Source of the DNA: Actinomycetota bacterium
Lineage (GTDB): Bacteria > Actinomycetota > Thermoleophilia > Solirubrobacterales > Solirubrobacteraceae
Length of the DNA stretch: 64,000 nt
NCBI GenBank assembly: GCA_005883215.1
Contig: VAYS01000008.1
Location: 22,951 to 86,950, forward strand
Direction: 5' to 3'
Shown: positions 34,588-43,952 of the stretch, piece after piece
Layout of the letters: every line of letters begins with the position of its first letter
How positions within the stretch are numbered: the first letter of the stretch is position 1
Program-made: the position numbers and the translations under genes
The notes under the pieces: model-generated
What the model was told of the DNA's origin: nothing
What the model saw: the letters and a program-made list of their open reading frames with translations, nothing else
Databases searched by the model: none

Positions 34588-36501
34588 TTAGAGGAAGGCG
34601 CCGACCAGGAGGCGGTCAAGGCAGGCGGTGTGTCCGGGGGGGACGTCAAGGCGCAGGCGGGCCAGGGTGGTCGCCCCCGGCGGTACGGCGACGTTGAGCA
34701 GCGCCGTCCCGCCGCCGGGGTGAGGCGGCAGGCTGCCGGGCCAGGGGCGGGGGTAGCCGGCGCCGTAGTCGACGTCCACGTAGACGCGAGCACTCGGATC
34801 GGTCCGATAGGCGGCCAGCAGGTACCAGCTGTGTCCGCCCAGGGGTGGGGTGAGCGAGATCTCGACCGAGCTCCAGGAGCTCGACTTCGTCAGGCAGGGC
34901 CCCGGCAAGGGGGCGGGGGGCGTGGCGCCGGACGCGGTCAGCGTCGCGGCTCGCAGCTGCGGCGGGCGGCCGCCCGCCGCCGGCCGGAAGGCGACCGCCC
35001 TGAGGTGGCCGCTGCGGGTGGCCGCAAACGTCTGGCGCGAGAGCACATCGAAACGCAAGCCGTCGATGAACAGCGGCAGCGTGCGCGAGAGCAGGTTGCG
35101 GCCCGGCGGGGCGAGGAACAGGATCCCGGTGGGGACCGGCCCGTCCAGCAGCACCGGGCGAACGCCCGAGCGCCGGAGCGCGCGGACGTCGCCGCGCACG
35201 TTCTGATACCAGAGGCGGGAGGACCTTCCCGGCGAGTCGCGGGTGATGGCGGCGGCGCTGGCCCAGGTGAAGGCGAGGTAGACGACCAGCAGCGCGCCCA
35301 CCGCCGCGGCCACCGCCGGCGTCGGGCGCCCGGGAGCGCGGGCGGCGCGGCGGACGCCGAACGGCGGAGCAAACGCGGCCACCACCCCGAGCACGAGAAG
35401 CGGCACGATCGGCACGTAGTAGCGCAGCTGGTTGCCGATGATCGCCGCCCCGAACGTCCTCACCCGAGGAAACAGGATCACCGTGTCGAGCAGGAACCCC
35501 AGCGCGGCGAACAGCCATCCGCGCCAGGCCCAGCGCTGCCGGCGCACGCTGTACACAACCCCCCCGACCAGCGCCAGCTGGGCCATCACCACCGCCACCC
35601 CGTTGAGGGTGCTGTCGTGCGCCGACACCCGAAGCCCCAACGCTCCGGGGGCGACGTTGTCAAACCACGCCGTGCGCAGGAAGTCGAGGTCGGCGCCCAG
35701 CGAGGCCGAGCGCCAGGGCTCGGTGTAGCTGCGGGTCAGATAGAGGATCAGGTAGGGGACGACCGGGATCGCGTAGGCCGCCCACACGCGCCACTCCCTG
35801 ATGACCGCGCGCGCCGAGTCGCGCAGCCGGCTGGTGGGCTCGAGCAGTAGCAGCCTCAGCAGGACGAGGTAGACCGGGACGAGCAGGGACTCGACGAAGA
35901 ACAGGAGCGCGCCCGCGAAGGCCACCACCGACCACGCCAGCCACACCGGGCGCCGGGTGCGCCGCCAGCACAGATAGGCGTGCACGGCGGCCAGGCCCAG
36001 CGCGGTCGAGGGGATGGTCAGGAGTCCGGCCGTCAGCCACTCGAGCGCCGGCAGGAACAGGATCGAGACGCCGTAGGCCAGGCTCACGGGCAGCGTCCAC
36101 CAGGCGCCTGGCGCCCACAGCCTGAGGATGCGCTGCATGAAGACGACGCCCAGGCTGTGAAACGCGAGCAGCAGGGCAAGCGCCGCGCCGAAGTCGAACT
36201 TGGCGTAGCGGTAGAGCAGGAACGAGGACAGTCGGTGTCCGGGTGAGAAGTGGCGAATCGCCTCGCTTCCGAGGTAGGCGAAGTTCAAGCCGTTGGCCAG
36301 CCCGTCCTGGAAGATCAGGAAGTCGTCGGCGACGAAGCCCGACTGCGACGCGAAGTGCCAGTCGACCAGCGCCTGTACGACGACGACGACCAGGAGCGCC
36401 GGCCATCCGCTGCTCACTGCTCGCGGGCTGCGCGCGGCTGAGCTCAGCGGAAACGCGAGACACTCGGGGACATGGCCGGGCGGCGAGTCTGCCAGAGCCA
36501 C
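34588..36501 (-). CDS. Large membrane protein, glycosyltransferase (GT-C-like) fold, hypothetical
   Basis: A 637-residue protein with about 10-11 hydrophobic segments over residues 30-410 and a soluble C-terminal beta-rich part. After the first TM comes SGFVADDFLIFQDG, an extracytoplasmic DD-type motif typical of GT-C glycosyltransferases that use polyprenyl-phosphate sugars. The family assignment rests on topology and this motif only. It ends 86 bp from the permease stop (convergent). Confidence 0.6.
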   Translation of the reverse strand: MALADSPPGHVPECLAFPLSSAARSPRAVSSGWPALLVVVVVQALVDWHFASQSGFVADDFLIFQDGLANGLNFAYLGSEAIRHFSPGHRLSSFLLYRYAKFDFGAALALLLAFHSLGVVFMQRILRLWAPGAWWTLPVSLAYGVSILFLPALEWLTAGLLTIPSTALGLAAVHAYLCWRRTRRPVWLAWSVVAFAGALLFFVESLLVPVYLVLLRLLLLEPTSRLRDSARAVIREWRVWAAYAIPVVPYLILYLTRSYTEPWRSASLGADLDFLRTAWFDNVAPGALGLRVSAHDSTLNGVAVVMAQLALVGGVVYSVRRQRWAWRGWLFAALGFLLDTVILFPRVRTFGAAIIGNQLRYYVPIVPLLVLGVVAAFAPPFGVRRAARAPGRPTPAVAAAVGALLVVYLAFTWASAAAITRDSPGRSSRLWYQNVRGDVRALRRSGVRPVLLDGPVPTGILFLAPPGRNLLSRTLPLFIDGLRFDVLSRQTFAATRSGHLRAVAFRPAAGGRPPQLRAATLTASGATPPAPLPGPCLTKSSSWSSVEISLTPPLGGHSWYLLAAYRTDPSARVYVDVDYGAGYPRPWPGSLPPHPGGGTALLNVAVPPGATTLARLRLDVPPGHTACLDRLLVGAFL

Positions 36502-36620
36502 GGCGGGCGCCGCCCCGGGCCCGACCCGGCCCCGGCGGAAGTTTCGGCTGATTGGCGGCGCAGAACGGGGCGCTCACCGGTATAACTCCCCGCCGTGGCT
36601 CAGGGGAGGGGAGGCGTGTC

Positions 36621-38192
36621 ATGCTCAGGGCGCTGATCGCAACGTGCGTGGCGACGTGCGCGCTGCTGGGAATCGGCTCCAGTGCGGCCGACGCCAACGT
36701 GTTGCTGGTCTGTCCCAACCCGGGCTCCTCGGCCAGCTGTCCCAGCGGCGCCTCGAGCTCGATCCAGCAGGCGGTCAACCAGGCCGGCAGCGGCGACTGG
36801 GTGCTGGTCGCGCCCGGCGACTACCACGAGCGGGGCGCCCCCGACGCCGGCGTTTGGATCACCCAGCCCAACCTTCACCTGCGCGGCATGAACCGCGCCA
36901 CGGTCATCGTCGACGGGACCAAGCCGGGCACCAGCGGGCCCTGCTCGCAGGGCGCCTCCCAACAGGACGAAAGCACGGGCCGCAACGGGATCGAGGTCTG
37001 GAAGACGAGCGGCACCTGGATCGAGAACCTGACCGTCTGCAACTACCTCGCCGACAGCACCGGCCAGGGGGGCAACGAGATCTGGTGGAACGGCGGCGAT
37101 GGCTCGGGCCAGATCGGGATGGGCGCCTACTGGGGCAACTACATCACCGGCACGACCACCTATTACGACCCCAGCGACCCCAACCAGGCCGCCTACGGGA
37201 TCTTCGTCTCCAACGCCGGCGACCTGAGCATCCCCTCCTCGCTCAACCACGACTACGCCAGCAACATGAACGACTCGGCGTTCTACGTCGGCGCCTGCCA
37301 GCAGCAGTGCAACACCACGCTGAACGACGTGCACGCCGAGAACAGCGCCCTCGGCTACTCGGGTACCAACGCCGGGGGCAACCTGACGATCAAGAACTCC
37401 GAGTGGGACAACAACCGCTCGGGGATCGTGCCCAACTCCCTAAACAACGACGACGCGCCGCCGCCCCAGGACGGCGCCTGCCCGGGCACGCAGACGCCGT
37501 GCACGACGATCGTCGGCAACGACGTCCACCACAACAACAACCCCAACACCCCCGGTCAGGGAATCACCGCCACGGCGCCGACCGGCACGGGGATCGAGCT
37601 TTCGGGCGGCGAGTTCGACATCGTGCGCAAGAACACCGTGCACGACAACGGCGCCTGGGGCATCGTCGTCCACGACTACCCCGACACCGAGCAGCCGCCC
37701 TCCAGCGGGGTGTCGAGCTGCCAGGGCGCGGTGGGGGCCGCCTCGGCGCCGCTGTGCTACTTCATCGCTCACGGCAACGTGATCGACGACAACAAGCTGT
37801 TCCGCAACGGTGGGTTCGGCAACCCCACCAACGGCGACCTGGGGAGCCAGCCCGCGGCGCCCGACCCCCGCAACTGCTTCTACTCCAACTACGACAGCAA
37901 GGGACCGTTGACCACCGACCCGCCGGACCTGCAGACGATCGACGGACAGCCGTGCAGCCTGCCCGGCGTGGGCGACAGCGGTCCGCTGGCCGCCGAGCTG
38001 GTCTGCGACTCGGGCGCGTTCGGACAGTGCCCGGCGGGCCAGGGCATAGACAGCTACCCGCAGAACACGGGCGTGAGCATGGCCCCGTTCGCCACCGCCG
38101 ACGCGCAGCCGTCGATGCCCAACCCCTGTGCCGGCGTGCCCGACGACGCCTGGTGTCAGGGCGGGGCGCGGACCGCCTCGGCCCCGCGCTGA
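36621..38192 (+). CDS. Secreted right-handed parallel beta-helix protein
   Basis: A 523-residue exported protein with signal peptide (ALIATCVATCALLGIGSSAADA), a SIQQAVNQAGSGDWVLVAPGDYHE opening typical of pectate-lyase-like beta-helix proteins, and successive turns marked by GIEVWKTSGTWIENLTV, LTIKNSEWDNNRSGI and FDIVRKNTVHDNGAWGIVV. The start follows a GGGGAGGGGAGG ribosome site. The helix may bind or cleave polysaccharide, but no catalytic Asp/Lys set can be named. Confidence 0.82.
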   Translation: MLRALIATCVATCALLGIGSSAADANVLLVCPNPGSSASCPSGASSSIQQAVNQAGSGDWVLVAPGDYHERGAPDAGVWITQPNLHLRGMNRATVIVDGTKPGTSGPCSQGASQQDESTGRNGIEVWKTSGTWIENLTVCNYLADSTGQGGNEIWWNGGDGSGQIGMGAYWGNYITGTTTYYDPSDPNQAAYGIFVSNAGDLSIPSSLNHDYASNMNDSAFYVGACQQQCNTTLNDVHAENSALGYSGTNAGGNLTIKNSEWDNNRSGIVPNSLNNDDAPPPQDGACPGTQTPCTTIVGNDVHHNNNPNTPGQGITATAPTGTGIELSGGEFDIVRKNTVHDNGAWGIVVHDYPDTEQPPSSGVSSCQGAVGAASAPLCYFIAHGNVIDDNKLFRNGGFGNPTNGDLGSQPAAPDPRNCFYSNYDSKGPLTTDPPDLQTIDGQPCSLPGVGDSGPLAAELVCDSGAFGQCPAGQGIDSYPQNTGVSMAPFATADAQPSMPNPCAGVPDDAWCQGGARTASAPR

Positions 38193-38253
38193 GCCTGCGC
38201 CGCCAGAGCCTCAGCCGCTAGCCCTGGCAAGTGGGGCCGGCGCTCCTGCCCGA

Positions 38254-38574
38254 CTACCAGGCCTGGGTGTCGCCGCAGTGGGGGCAGTGCACTGACGTCG
38301 ACACCTGGGCGTCAAAGAGGTAGCCGCAGCTGCACGAGTACAGCGCCTGGTCCTGGGGACCACCGCTGGCGCGGGCGCGCCGCTCGGGCGTGTCGATGGC
38401 GGCGGGGGCCGCGCGCGGCGGCCCCGGATTGTCCCCGGGGTCGGAGGTCTCCTCGGCCGCGGGGAGGGGCAGCCGGTGCTCCTCGGTGCGCGCCGGGCGG
38501 TCGGGCGCGTGACCGCGACGGACGGGGCCCGGGCGTGCGGTGCGCTGGGCTAGTCGGTGAAGACGGACTCGCAT
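38254..38574 (-). CDS. Small zinc-ribbon protein
   Basis: A 106-residue protein with a disordered Arg/Pro-rich first two-thirds and a C-terminal zinc ribbon: YSCSCGYLFDAQVSTSVHCPHCGDTQAW, quoted here only in part as CSCG and CPHCG knuckles. The same short ribbon is common in Solirubrobacterales. It probably binds one zinc ion; partner unknown. Confidence 0.7.
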   Translation of the reverse strand: MRVRLHRLAQRTARPGPVRRGHAPDRPARTEEHRLPLPAAEETSDPGDNPGPPRAAPAAIDTPERRARASGGPQDQALYSCSCGYLFDAQVSTSVHCPHCGDTQAW

Positions 38575-38819
38575 CTGGCTCTAAGTAACGTCAAACCGGG
38601 GGCAAAGGTTTCGCGCACCCGCCGTGCACAACATCAGCTTCATATCCGCCGGGGCATCCCGGACGGGACGCCGATCGCCGGCGGCCGGAGCGCTGACCAC
38701 ACCCCCGGACACAGTTCTTCGCCGCCGGGCAAAGTCCTGGAAATCCAGGGCGCCGGGGTCCCCGCGCCGGCCCCCGGGTGGCGGCGCGCCCAGGCCCGTT
38801 TGAGATACTGGCGCCAGCG

Positions 38820-39227
38820 ATGGATCCGGCCCGCAAGCGCAAGGTGCGCCTGGTCAGCGCGCTGTCTGCCGCGCTCTTGCTGGCCACGGCGCTCGTCTAC
38901 ACCAGCTTCAGCGCGGCCAGCCCGGCCCGCTCGCCGAGCCAGCTGCTGGCCGGGGCCCAGCCGGGGCGCAGCTACCAGCTGACCGGGACGGTGGTGGCCG
39001 GTTCGGTGCGGCGGCGCGGCGACGTCCTGGACTTCCGTGTGCGCGACCGCGCCGGCACGGCGTCGGTGCCCGTGCACTACAGCGGCACCGTTCCCGACCC
39101 GTTTCGCGAGGGCCGCGAGGTGATCGTGACCGTGCGCCGGCAGGGATCGGGGTTCATCGGCGAGCGCGACTCGCTGGTGACCAAGTGCCCGTCGAAGTTC
39201 TCGGTCAAGCCGGGGAAGGGCTACTGA
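38820..39227 (+). CDS. ccmE: Cytochrome c maturation heme chaperone CcmE (Cys-type)
   Basis: CcmE covalently holds heme before handing it to CcmF. The 135-residue protein has an N-terminal membrane anchor (VSALSAALLLATALVYTSF) and the OB-fold (YQLTGTVVAGSVRRRGDVLDF). The heme-attachment motif, normally HxxxY, reads CPSKF in TKCPSKFSVKPG: Cys replaces His and Phe replaces Tyr. Cys-type CcmE occurs in archaea and some bacteria. Its TGA overlaps the ccmF ATG (TGATG). Confidence 0.85.
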   Translation: MDPARKRKVRLVSALSAALLLATALVYTSFSAASPARSPSQLLAGAQPGRSYQLTGTVVAGSVRRRGDVLDFRVRDRAGTASVPVHYSGTVPDPFREGREVIVTVRRQGSGFIGERDSLVTKCPSKFSVKPGKGY

Positions 39228-41389
39228 TGGCGATCGTCGGGCGGGCGTGCCTGCTGCTGGCGCTGGCCGTCATCGCCTACGGCATCGGGGCGTCGCTGTA
39301 CGGGGCTCGCGCCCGCCGACCGGAGTGGGTGGCCTCCGGGCGCCGCGCGGTGTTCGCGCTGGCTGGCCTGCTCACGGTGGCCATGGGGGTCCTGGAGATC
39401 GCCTTCCTGCGCTCGGACTTTCACTTCGACCTGGTCGCCTCGCACTCGAGCACCACCACCCCGACCTTCTACAAGGCGGCGGCGATGTGGTCCTCCCAGG
39501 AGGGCTCGCTGCTGTTGTGGGTTTGGCTTTTGTCGCTGTGGTCGAGCCTGGTGCTGTGGGTCACGCGCGGGCGCCTGCGCGAGGTGGTGCCCTATGCCAC
39601 CTCGGTGCTGCTGGGGCTGGCGGGGTTCTTCGTCGGGCTGCTGGTCTTCGCCACGACGTCTCCGTTTCAGACCTCGGCTCAGGCCCCCGCCGACGGGGCG
39701 GGCCTGAACCCGCTGCTGCGCCACCCCAGCATGATGATCCACCCCCCGATGCTCTACTCGGGGTACACCCTGTTCACCATCCCCCTGGCCTTCGCGCTCG
39801 GCGCCCTGATCGTGCGCCGGGTGGACAGCGAGTGGATCCGCGCCACGCGGCGCTTTGCCCTCGCCGCCTGGCTTCTGCTGGGGATCGGGATCCTGCTCGG
39901 CGCGCGCTGGTCCTACGCCGAGCTGGGGTGGGGGGGCTACTGGGGCTGGGACCCGGTGGAGAACGCCTCGCTCATGCCCTGGCTGACGGGTACCGCGTTC
40001 CTGCACTCGGCGATGATCCAGGAGAAGCGGGGGATGCTCAGGACCTGGAACGTCTCGCTGGTGCTGGCCAGCGGCACGCTGGCCATCCTGGGCACCTTCC
40101 TGGTGCGCTCGGGGGTGCTGGACTCCATCCACGCCTTCGGCGCCTCGACGCTCGGGGTGCCGTTCGTGATCCTGATCGCGCTCCTGATCGCCGCCTCGGT
40201 GGGGCTGGTGGTTTCGCGCCGGCGGGCGCTTGCCTCCTCGGCCCAGATCGACTCGCTGTGCTCGCGCGAGGCGATCTTCCTGCTCAACAACCTGGTCCTA
40301 GTCGGGCTGTGCTTCGTCGTCTTCTGGGGCACGTTCTTCCCGCTCATCTCCGAGGCGCTGACCGGCAGCCGGGCCTCGGTGGGGCCGCCGTGGTTTGACC
40401 GCTATACCGTTCCCCTGGCGCTGGTCCTGGTGCTGCTGTCGGGCATCGGGCCGCTGGTGGCCTGGCGGCGCGCGACGGTGTCCAACGCGCTGCGCAATCT
40501 GCGCGCCCCGCTGATCCTCGCCGGCGTCGCGGTGGCGGTGCTGGTGGTCGCCGGGGTCTCGGGGTCGGCCACCGCGCTGGCCATGTTCGGGTTTGCCGCC
40601 TTCGTGGTCGCCGCGATGGCCCAGGAGTTCGTGCGCGGCACGCGCGCCCGTCGGGCGCTCGCCGCCGAGCCCCCGATGCGGGCGCTGGTCTCTCTGGTGC
40701 GTCGTAACCGCCGCCGGTACGGCGGCTATCTGGTCCATGTCGGGATGGCCGTGCTGTTCGTCGGAGTGGCGGGCTCCTCCGCCTTCCAGCACGCCCGCGA
40801 CGTGCGCCTGAACGTGGGACAGACGGCCACCGTAGGGCGCTACCAGGTCCGCTACGTCGGGGCCACCGCCCAGGTCGCGCGCGACCCCGCGCACACCGGG
40901 GCGGTGCTCGACCTCGGCGCCCAGCTCCAGGTCAGCCGGGACGGGCACCCGGTGGCGACGCTCTCGCCCAGCCGGGGCTACTACCCCTCCCAGGATCCCG
41001 CCCAGGGCTCGGTAGGCAGCCTGATCGGCGGCGACCCGGTCAGCCACGTGGGGATGCGCGCCGGCCTGGGGCGCGACATCTGGAGCGCCATCACCCCCGA
41101 CATCTCCTCGCTGGCGCCGCTGATCGATCGCGCCAACCGCGTGGTGCCGTTCGTGCGCCCGGACCTGGGATTGATCGCCCTGGGGGCGATCGCCGGTCGC
41201 TACCTGCGCCAGCCGCCGCCCGCCACCTTCCGCCTGATCGACTCGCCGTTGGTCACCTGGATCTGGTTCGGGGGGATCATCGTGTTCTTGGGTGGGCTGG
41301 TCGCGCTGTGGCCTGCTCCGGCGCTGGCGCGCCGGCCCGTGCTCGCGCCCGCCCGGGCGCGGCTGGCCCGCCAGCCCAGCCGCGCCTGA
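39227..41389 (+). CDS. ccmF: Cytochrome c heme lyase CcmF
   Basis: CcmF takes heme from CcmE and ligates it to apocytochrome c outside the membrane. The 720-residue protein is polytopic with the tryptophan-rich WWD motif in GGYWGWDPVENASLMPWL and conserved His-containing loops such as HPSMMIHPPMLYSGY. The length is slightly above typical (about 650). Translationally coupled to ccmE, followed by a CcmI-like gene. Confidence 0.93.
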   Translation: MAIVGRACLLLALAVIAYGIGASLYGARARRPEWVASGRRAVFALAGLLTVAMGVLEIAFLRSDFHFDLVASHSSTTTPTFYKAAAMWSSQEGSLLLWVWLLSLWSSLVLWVTRGRLREVVPYATSVLLGLAGFFVGLLVFATTSPFQTSAQAPADGAGLNPLLRHPSMMIHPPMLYSGYTLFTIPLAFALGALIVRRVDSEWIRATRRFALAAWLLLGIGILLGARWSYAELGWGGYWGWDPVENASLMPWLTGTAFLHSAMIQEKRGMLRTWNVSLVLASGTLAILGTFLVRSGVLDSIHAFGASTLGVPFVILIALLIAASVGLVVSRRRALASSAQIDSLCSREAIFLLNNLVLVGLCFVVFWGTFFPLISEALTGSRASVGPPWFDRYTVPLALVLVLLSGIGPLVAWRRATVSNALRNLRAPLILAGVAVAVLVVAGVSGSATALAMFGFAAFVVAAMAQEFVRGTRARRALAAEPPMRALVSLVRRNRRRYGGYLVHVGMAVLFVGVAGSSAFQHARDVRLNVGQTATVGRYQVRYVGATAQVARDPAHTGAVLDLGAQLQVSRDGHPVATLSPSRGYYPSQDPAQGSVGSLIGGDPVSHVGMRAGLGRDIWSAITPDISSLAPLIDRANRVVPFVRPDLGLIALGAIAGRYLRQPPPATFRLIDSPLVTWIWFGGIIVFLGGLVALWPAPALARRPVLAPARARLARQPSRA

Positions 41390-41394
41390 CGGGG

Positions 41395-41751
41395 GTGGAC
41401 GTCCTGGCGCTGGCGGTGATCGTGGCGCTGCTGGCGGGGACGCTAGTGCTGCTCGCGGGCCCGCTGCGCGCGGCGGCGCGGGGGCGGCCCGGAGACCGGG
41501 GTGAGGTGGCCGAGGAGCGGGCGTCCCTGGAGGCGGCCAAGCAGGCCAAGTACCGCGAGATCCGCGAGACCGAGCTCGACTTTCGCACCGGCAAGCTCTC
41601 CGAGGAGGACTTCCGGGCCACCGACCGCGCGCTGCGGGCCGAGGCGGCGCAGCTGCTGGGGCATCTGGACGCGCTCGCCGGGGGCCCGGGGGAGGAGGAG
41701 CCCAGGGGCGAGCGGGGGTCGGCGCGGGGAGGCGCCGACGCAGACCGCTAG
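41395..41751 (+). CDS. CcmI-like N-terminal membrane/coiled-coil protein
   Basis: From the GTG at 41395 the 118-residue product shows one TM segment (VLALAVIVALLAGTLVLLA) followed by a charged coiled coil with EERASLEAAKQAKYREIRE and TELDFRTGKLSEEDF, which is the CcmI-1 pattern (an apocytochrome chaperone in proteobacteria has this followed by TPR repeats). The TPR part is absent. It lies 6 bp after ccmF, supporting a role in cytochrome c maturation. Confidence 0.65.
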   Translation: MDVLALAVIVALLAGTLVLLAGPLRAAARGRPGDRGEVAEERASLEAAKQAKYREIRETELDFRTGKLSEEDFRATDRALRAEAAQLLGHLDALAGGPGEEEPRGERGSARGGADADR

Positions 41752-41763
41752 GCTTTTGGCCCG

Positions 41764-41997
41764 ATGGACACGATCCTCTCGATCCTCCAGGTGATCCTGT
41801 CGGTGGTCCTGATCTTCCTGGTGCTCATGCACTCGGGCAAGGACTCGGGCCTGTCCGGCGCCTTTGGGGTGGGCAGCGGCAGCGGGCCGCTGGGCGGGGG
41901 CTCGCTGGTCGAGCGCAACCTCAACCGGTGGACGATCGGGTTCGCGGTCGCCTTCGCCATCAACACCATCCTGCTCCTGAAGAAGCCCTGGGCGTAG
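41764..41997 (+). CDS. secG: Preprotein translocase subunit SecG
   Basis: A 77-residue SecG with two TM helices (LSILQVILSVVLIFLVLMHSG and IGFAVAFAINTILLL) separated by the Gly/Ser-rich GAFGVGSGSGPLGGGSL loop. SecG stabilises the SecYEG channel for protein export. Location in the tail of the ccmE-ccmF-ccmI operon is unusual. Confidence 0.9.
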   Translation: MDTILSILQVILSVVLIFLVLMHSGKDSGLSGAFGVGSGSGPLGGGSLVERNLNRWTIGFAVAFAINTILLLKKPWA

Positions 41998-42052
41998 CCT
42001 GGCCGGCGCCCCCAGCGACGGCGCTGCCGGCGGGCCGTGCGAGAATCCGGCC

Positions 42053-42538
42053 ATGTCCTCGTGCCGCCAGCAGGCGCTGATCGAGGCCCCGATCGGGGCG
42101 GTCTGGAGCCTGGTGGGCGACCCCCGGCGCTACCCGGAATGGGCGGGCCACGTCGTGCAGGTGACCGGTCTGCCGAGCGTCGATGAGGGCGCCACCTACC
42201 GGCAGGTGACCCGGCTGCCGCTTAGGGCCATCACCACCGACTTTCTCATCGACTCCCGGGAGGACATGCGCGACATCCGTCTGCGCTGCCTGCGCAGCGG
42301 CTTCTACTCGCGCTGGCTACTCACCGAGGCTCGCGGCGCGACCTTCGCCGAAGCGGAGGTGGGCATGGAGCCGCCCGCGCTTCGTTACCGGGCGGTGGAC
42401 ACGGCGCTCGGCTGGCGCTGGTACCGGCGCATCCTGCACGAGTCCTTCGACGGGCTGCGCGCGGCGGCCGAGCGCCAGCAGGCGGTGACCCCCGGCTTAG
42501 CGACGGGCGCCGTCAGCGGGCGGGGGTGGAGCCGGTGA
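42053..42538 (+). CDS. SRPBCC (polyketide cyclase/START-like) protein
   Basis: A 161-residue SRPBCC-fold protein: QQALIEAPIGAVWSLVGDPRRYPEWAGHVVQVTGL is the classic entry (residues about 6-40), followed by strands and a C-terminal amphipathic helix (WRWYRRILHESFDGLRAAAE). It likely binds a hydrophobic ligand. It ends 26 bp inside the convergent tldE gene. Confidence 0.82.
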   Translation: MSSCRQQALIEAPIGAVWSLVGDPRRYPEWAGHVVQVTGLPSVDEGATYRQVTRLPLRAITTDFLIDSREDMRDIRLRCLRSGFYSRWLLTEARGATFAEAEVGMEPPALRYRAVDTALGWRWYRRILHESFDGLRAAAERQQAVTPGLATGAVSGRGWSR

Positions 42539-43952
42539 CCCGAAAGCCCTCGGCGCGCAGGCCCGGGCACACCACGCCGGTGGCGAACCGCCGCCCGTAG
42601 AACTCTCCCTCGCACACCAGCCGGGGCTGCGCGGTGAGCGCTTGGGTGGCGCCGAGCAGGCGCAGCGCCGAGTCGGTGAAGCGCACGTCGCGCAATGGGC
42701 GGGTCACCTCTCCGTCCTCGATCAGGAACGTCCCGTCGCGGCTGGTCCCGGTGAGCAGGACCTCGCGCTCGTCGACCGCGTTCAGGTACCACAGGCGGGT
42801 CACGTAGATCCCCCGGCGCACATCCGCGGCCAGCTCGCGCTCGTCGCTGGCGCCCCCGCCGTGCAGGACGAGGTTGGTGGGGATCGGGCCGTCGGCATGC
42901 CCACCGGGTGCGAGCGCATGCCCGGTCGTGGCCGCCCCAGTCCCGGCGCGCGCCGCCGAGCGGGTGTCGTGCACGACCCGCTGGGCGATCCCGTCCTGGA
43001 TCAGGGGCAGCGGCGCCTTGGGCACGCCCTCGGCGTCGAAGGCGCGCGCCAGCGTGCCCGGGTAGCGCGGCGAGTCGGCCAGGTTGATCGCCGCCGCGGC
43101 GACGCGGCTGCCCAGGCGCCCGGCCAGCGCGCCGCGGCCCTCGGCGTGGGCCAGCCCGTTGAAGGCCAGCGCCCCGAGGAACTCCAGCAGGCTGGCCACC
43201 GCGTAGGGCTCCATGACCACGGGATAGGTGCCCGCCTCCAGCTGGGTTGGCGGCTCGGGCTTGACCTTGGCCGCCGCCTGGGCGCACAGGCCGCCGGGGT
43301 CGAGCTCGGTGGCCGAGGGCGCGGCCCCCGAGGCGAAGCCGGTGCGCCCGCCGCGGTGGCGACAGATCACCTTCATGAACGCGTCGTTGACCACGTCGTA
43401 GGCGCGCACGCCGGCGCTCGAGGCGATCGCCGTCTGCACGCTCCCGGCCGTCCAGGTGCCAAACGCCTCCAGGCCGCGTTGGGCGGCGACGGCGAAGGCC
43501 TCGGCCAGAGCGCTGGCGGCGCCCGCCGGCCCGGGCGCGGCGGTCGGGGCGGCCCGCTCCTCGGTCGGCGGGGAGGGGGTGGGCAGCCCGGGGAAGGCGC
43601 CGGGCCCGCGGGCGGCGCCGGCGGCGGCGATCGCCCGGGCCCGGCGGGCGAGCTCGCCCAACCCCGCGCCGCCCAGGTCGGTGCCGGTGACCAGCCCGGT
43701 GTGGCCGTCGACGAGCGCCAGGACCTCGACCACGCGCTGGTCGATCTCGGTGGCCTGGGTGGGGCGCGAGCGGGCAAAGCGCGAGGTCAGCGAGCGCTCG
43801 CGGGAGACGGTCACCTGTCCCTCGGCGCCCAGCTCGGCCAGCATCCGCTCGGCGACCGCGAGCATCTCCTCGGGCGTCTGGGGGGCGCTTACGCGGCGCG
43901 GGCCACGCCGGGTGGCGCTCACGCGGCGCGGGCCACGCCGGGGGGCGCTCAC
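42513..43952 (-). CDS. tldE: TldE/PmbA-type metalloprotease partner
   Basis: TldE is the non-catalytic partner of TldD in a TldD-TldE protease that processes modified peptides or degrades unfolded proteins. The product (up to 479 residues from GTG 43952) shows PmbA-like segments EAFAVAAQRGLEAFGTWTAG, QLEAGTYPVVMEPYAVASLL, DGIAQRVVHDTRSA, GPIPTNLVLHGGG and NAVDEREVLLTGTSRDGTF. GTGA at 43949-43952 overlaps the tldD stop; the second GTG at 43922 is equally possible because the start lies in a 30-bp tandem repeat. Confidence 0.85.
   Translation of the reverse strand: MSAPRRGPRRVSATRRGPRRVSAPQTPEEMLAVAERMLAELGAEGQVTVSRERSLTSRFARSRPTQATEIDQRVVEVLALVDGHTGLVTGTDLGGAGLGELARRARAIAAAGAARGPGAFPGLPTPSPPTEERAAPTAAPGPAGAASALAEAFAVAAQRGLEAFGTWTAGSVQTAIASSAGVRAYDVVNDAFMKVICRHRGGRTGFASGAAPSATELDPGGLCAQAAAKVKPEPPTQLEAGTYPVVMEPYAVASLLEFLGALAFNGLAHAEGRGALAGRLGSRVAAAAINLADSPRYPGTLARAFDAEGVPKAPLPLIQDGIAQRVVHDTRSAARAGTGAATTGHALAPGGHADGPIPTNLVLHGGGASDERELAADVRRGIYVTRLWYLNAVDEREVLLTGTSRDGTFLIEDGEVTRPLRDVRFTDSALRLLGATQALTAQPRLVCEGEFYGRRFATGVVCPGLRAEGFRVTGSTPAR

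Noticed and set aside
32673..34793. Open frame of 706 codons on the minus strand
   Set aside because: Antisense to the APC permease; the product is His/Arg/Asp-rich low-complexity sequence.
36293..38221. Open frame of 642 codons on the plus strand
   Set aside because: Overlaps the beta-helix protein in another frame; composition is Arg/Gln/Gly-rich and without motifs.
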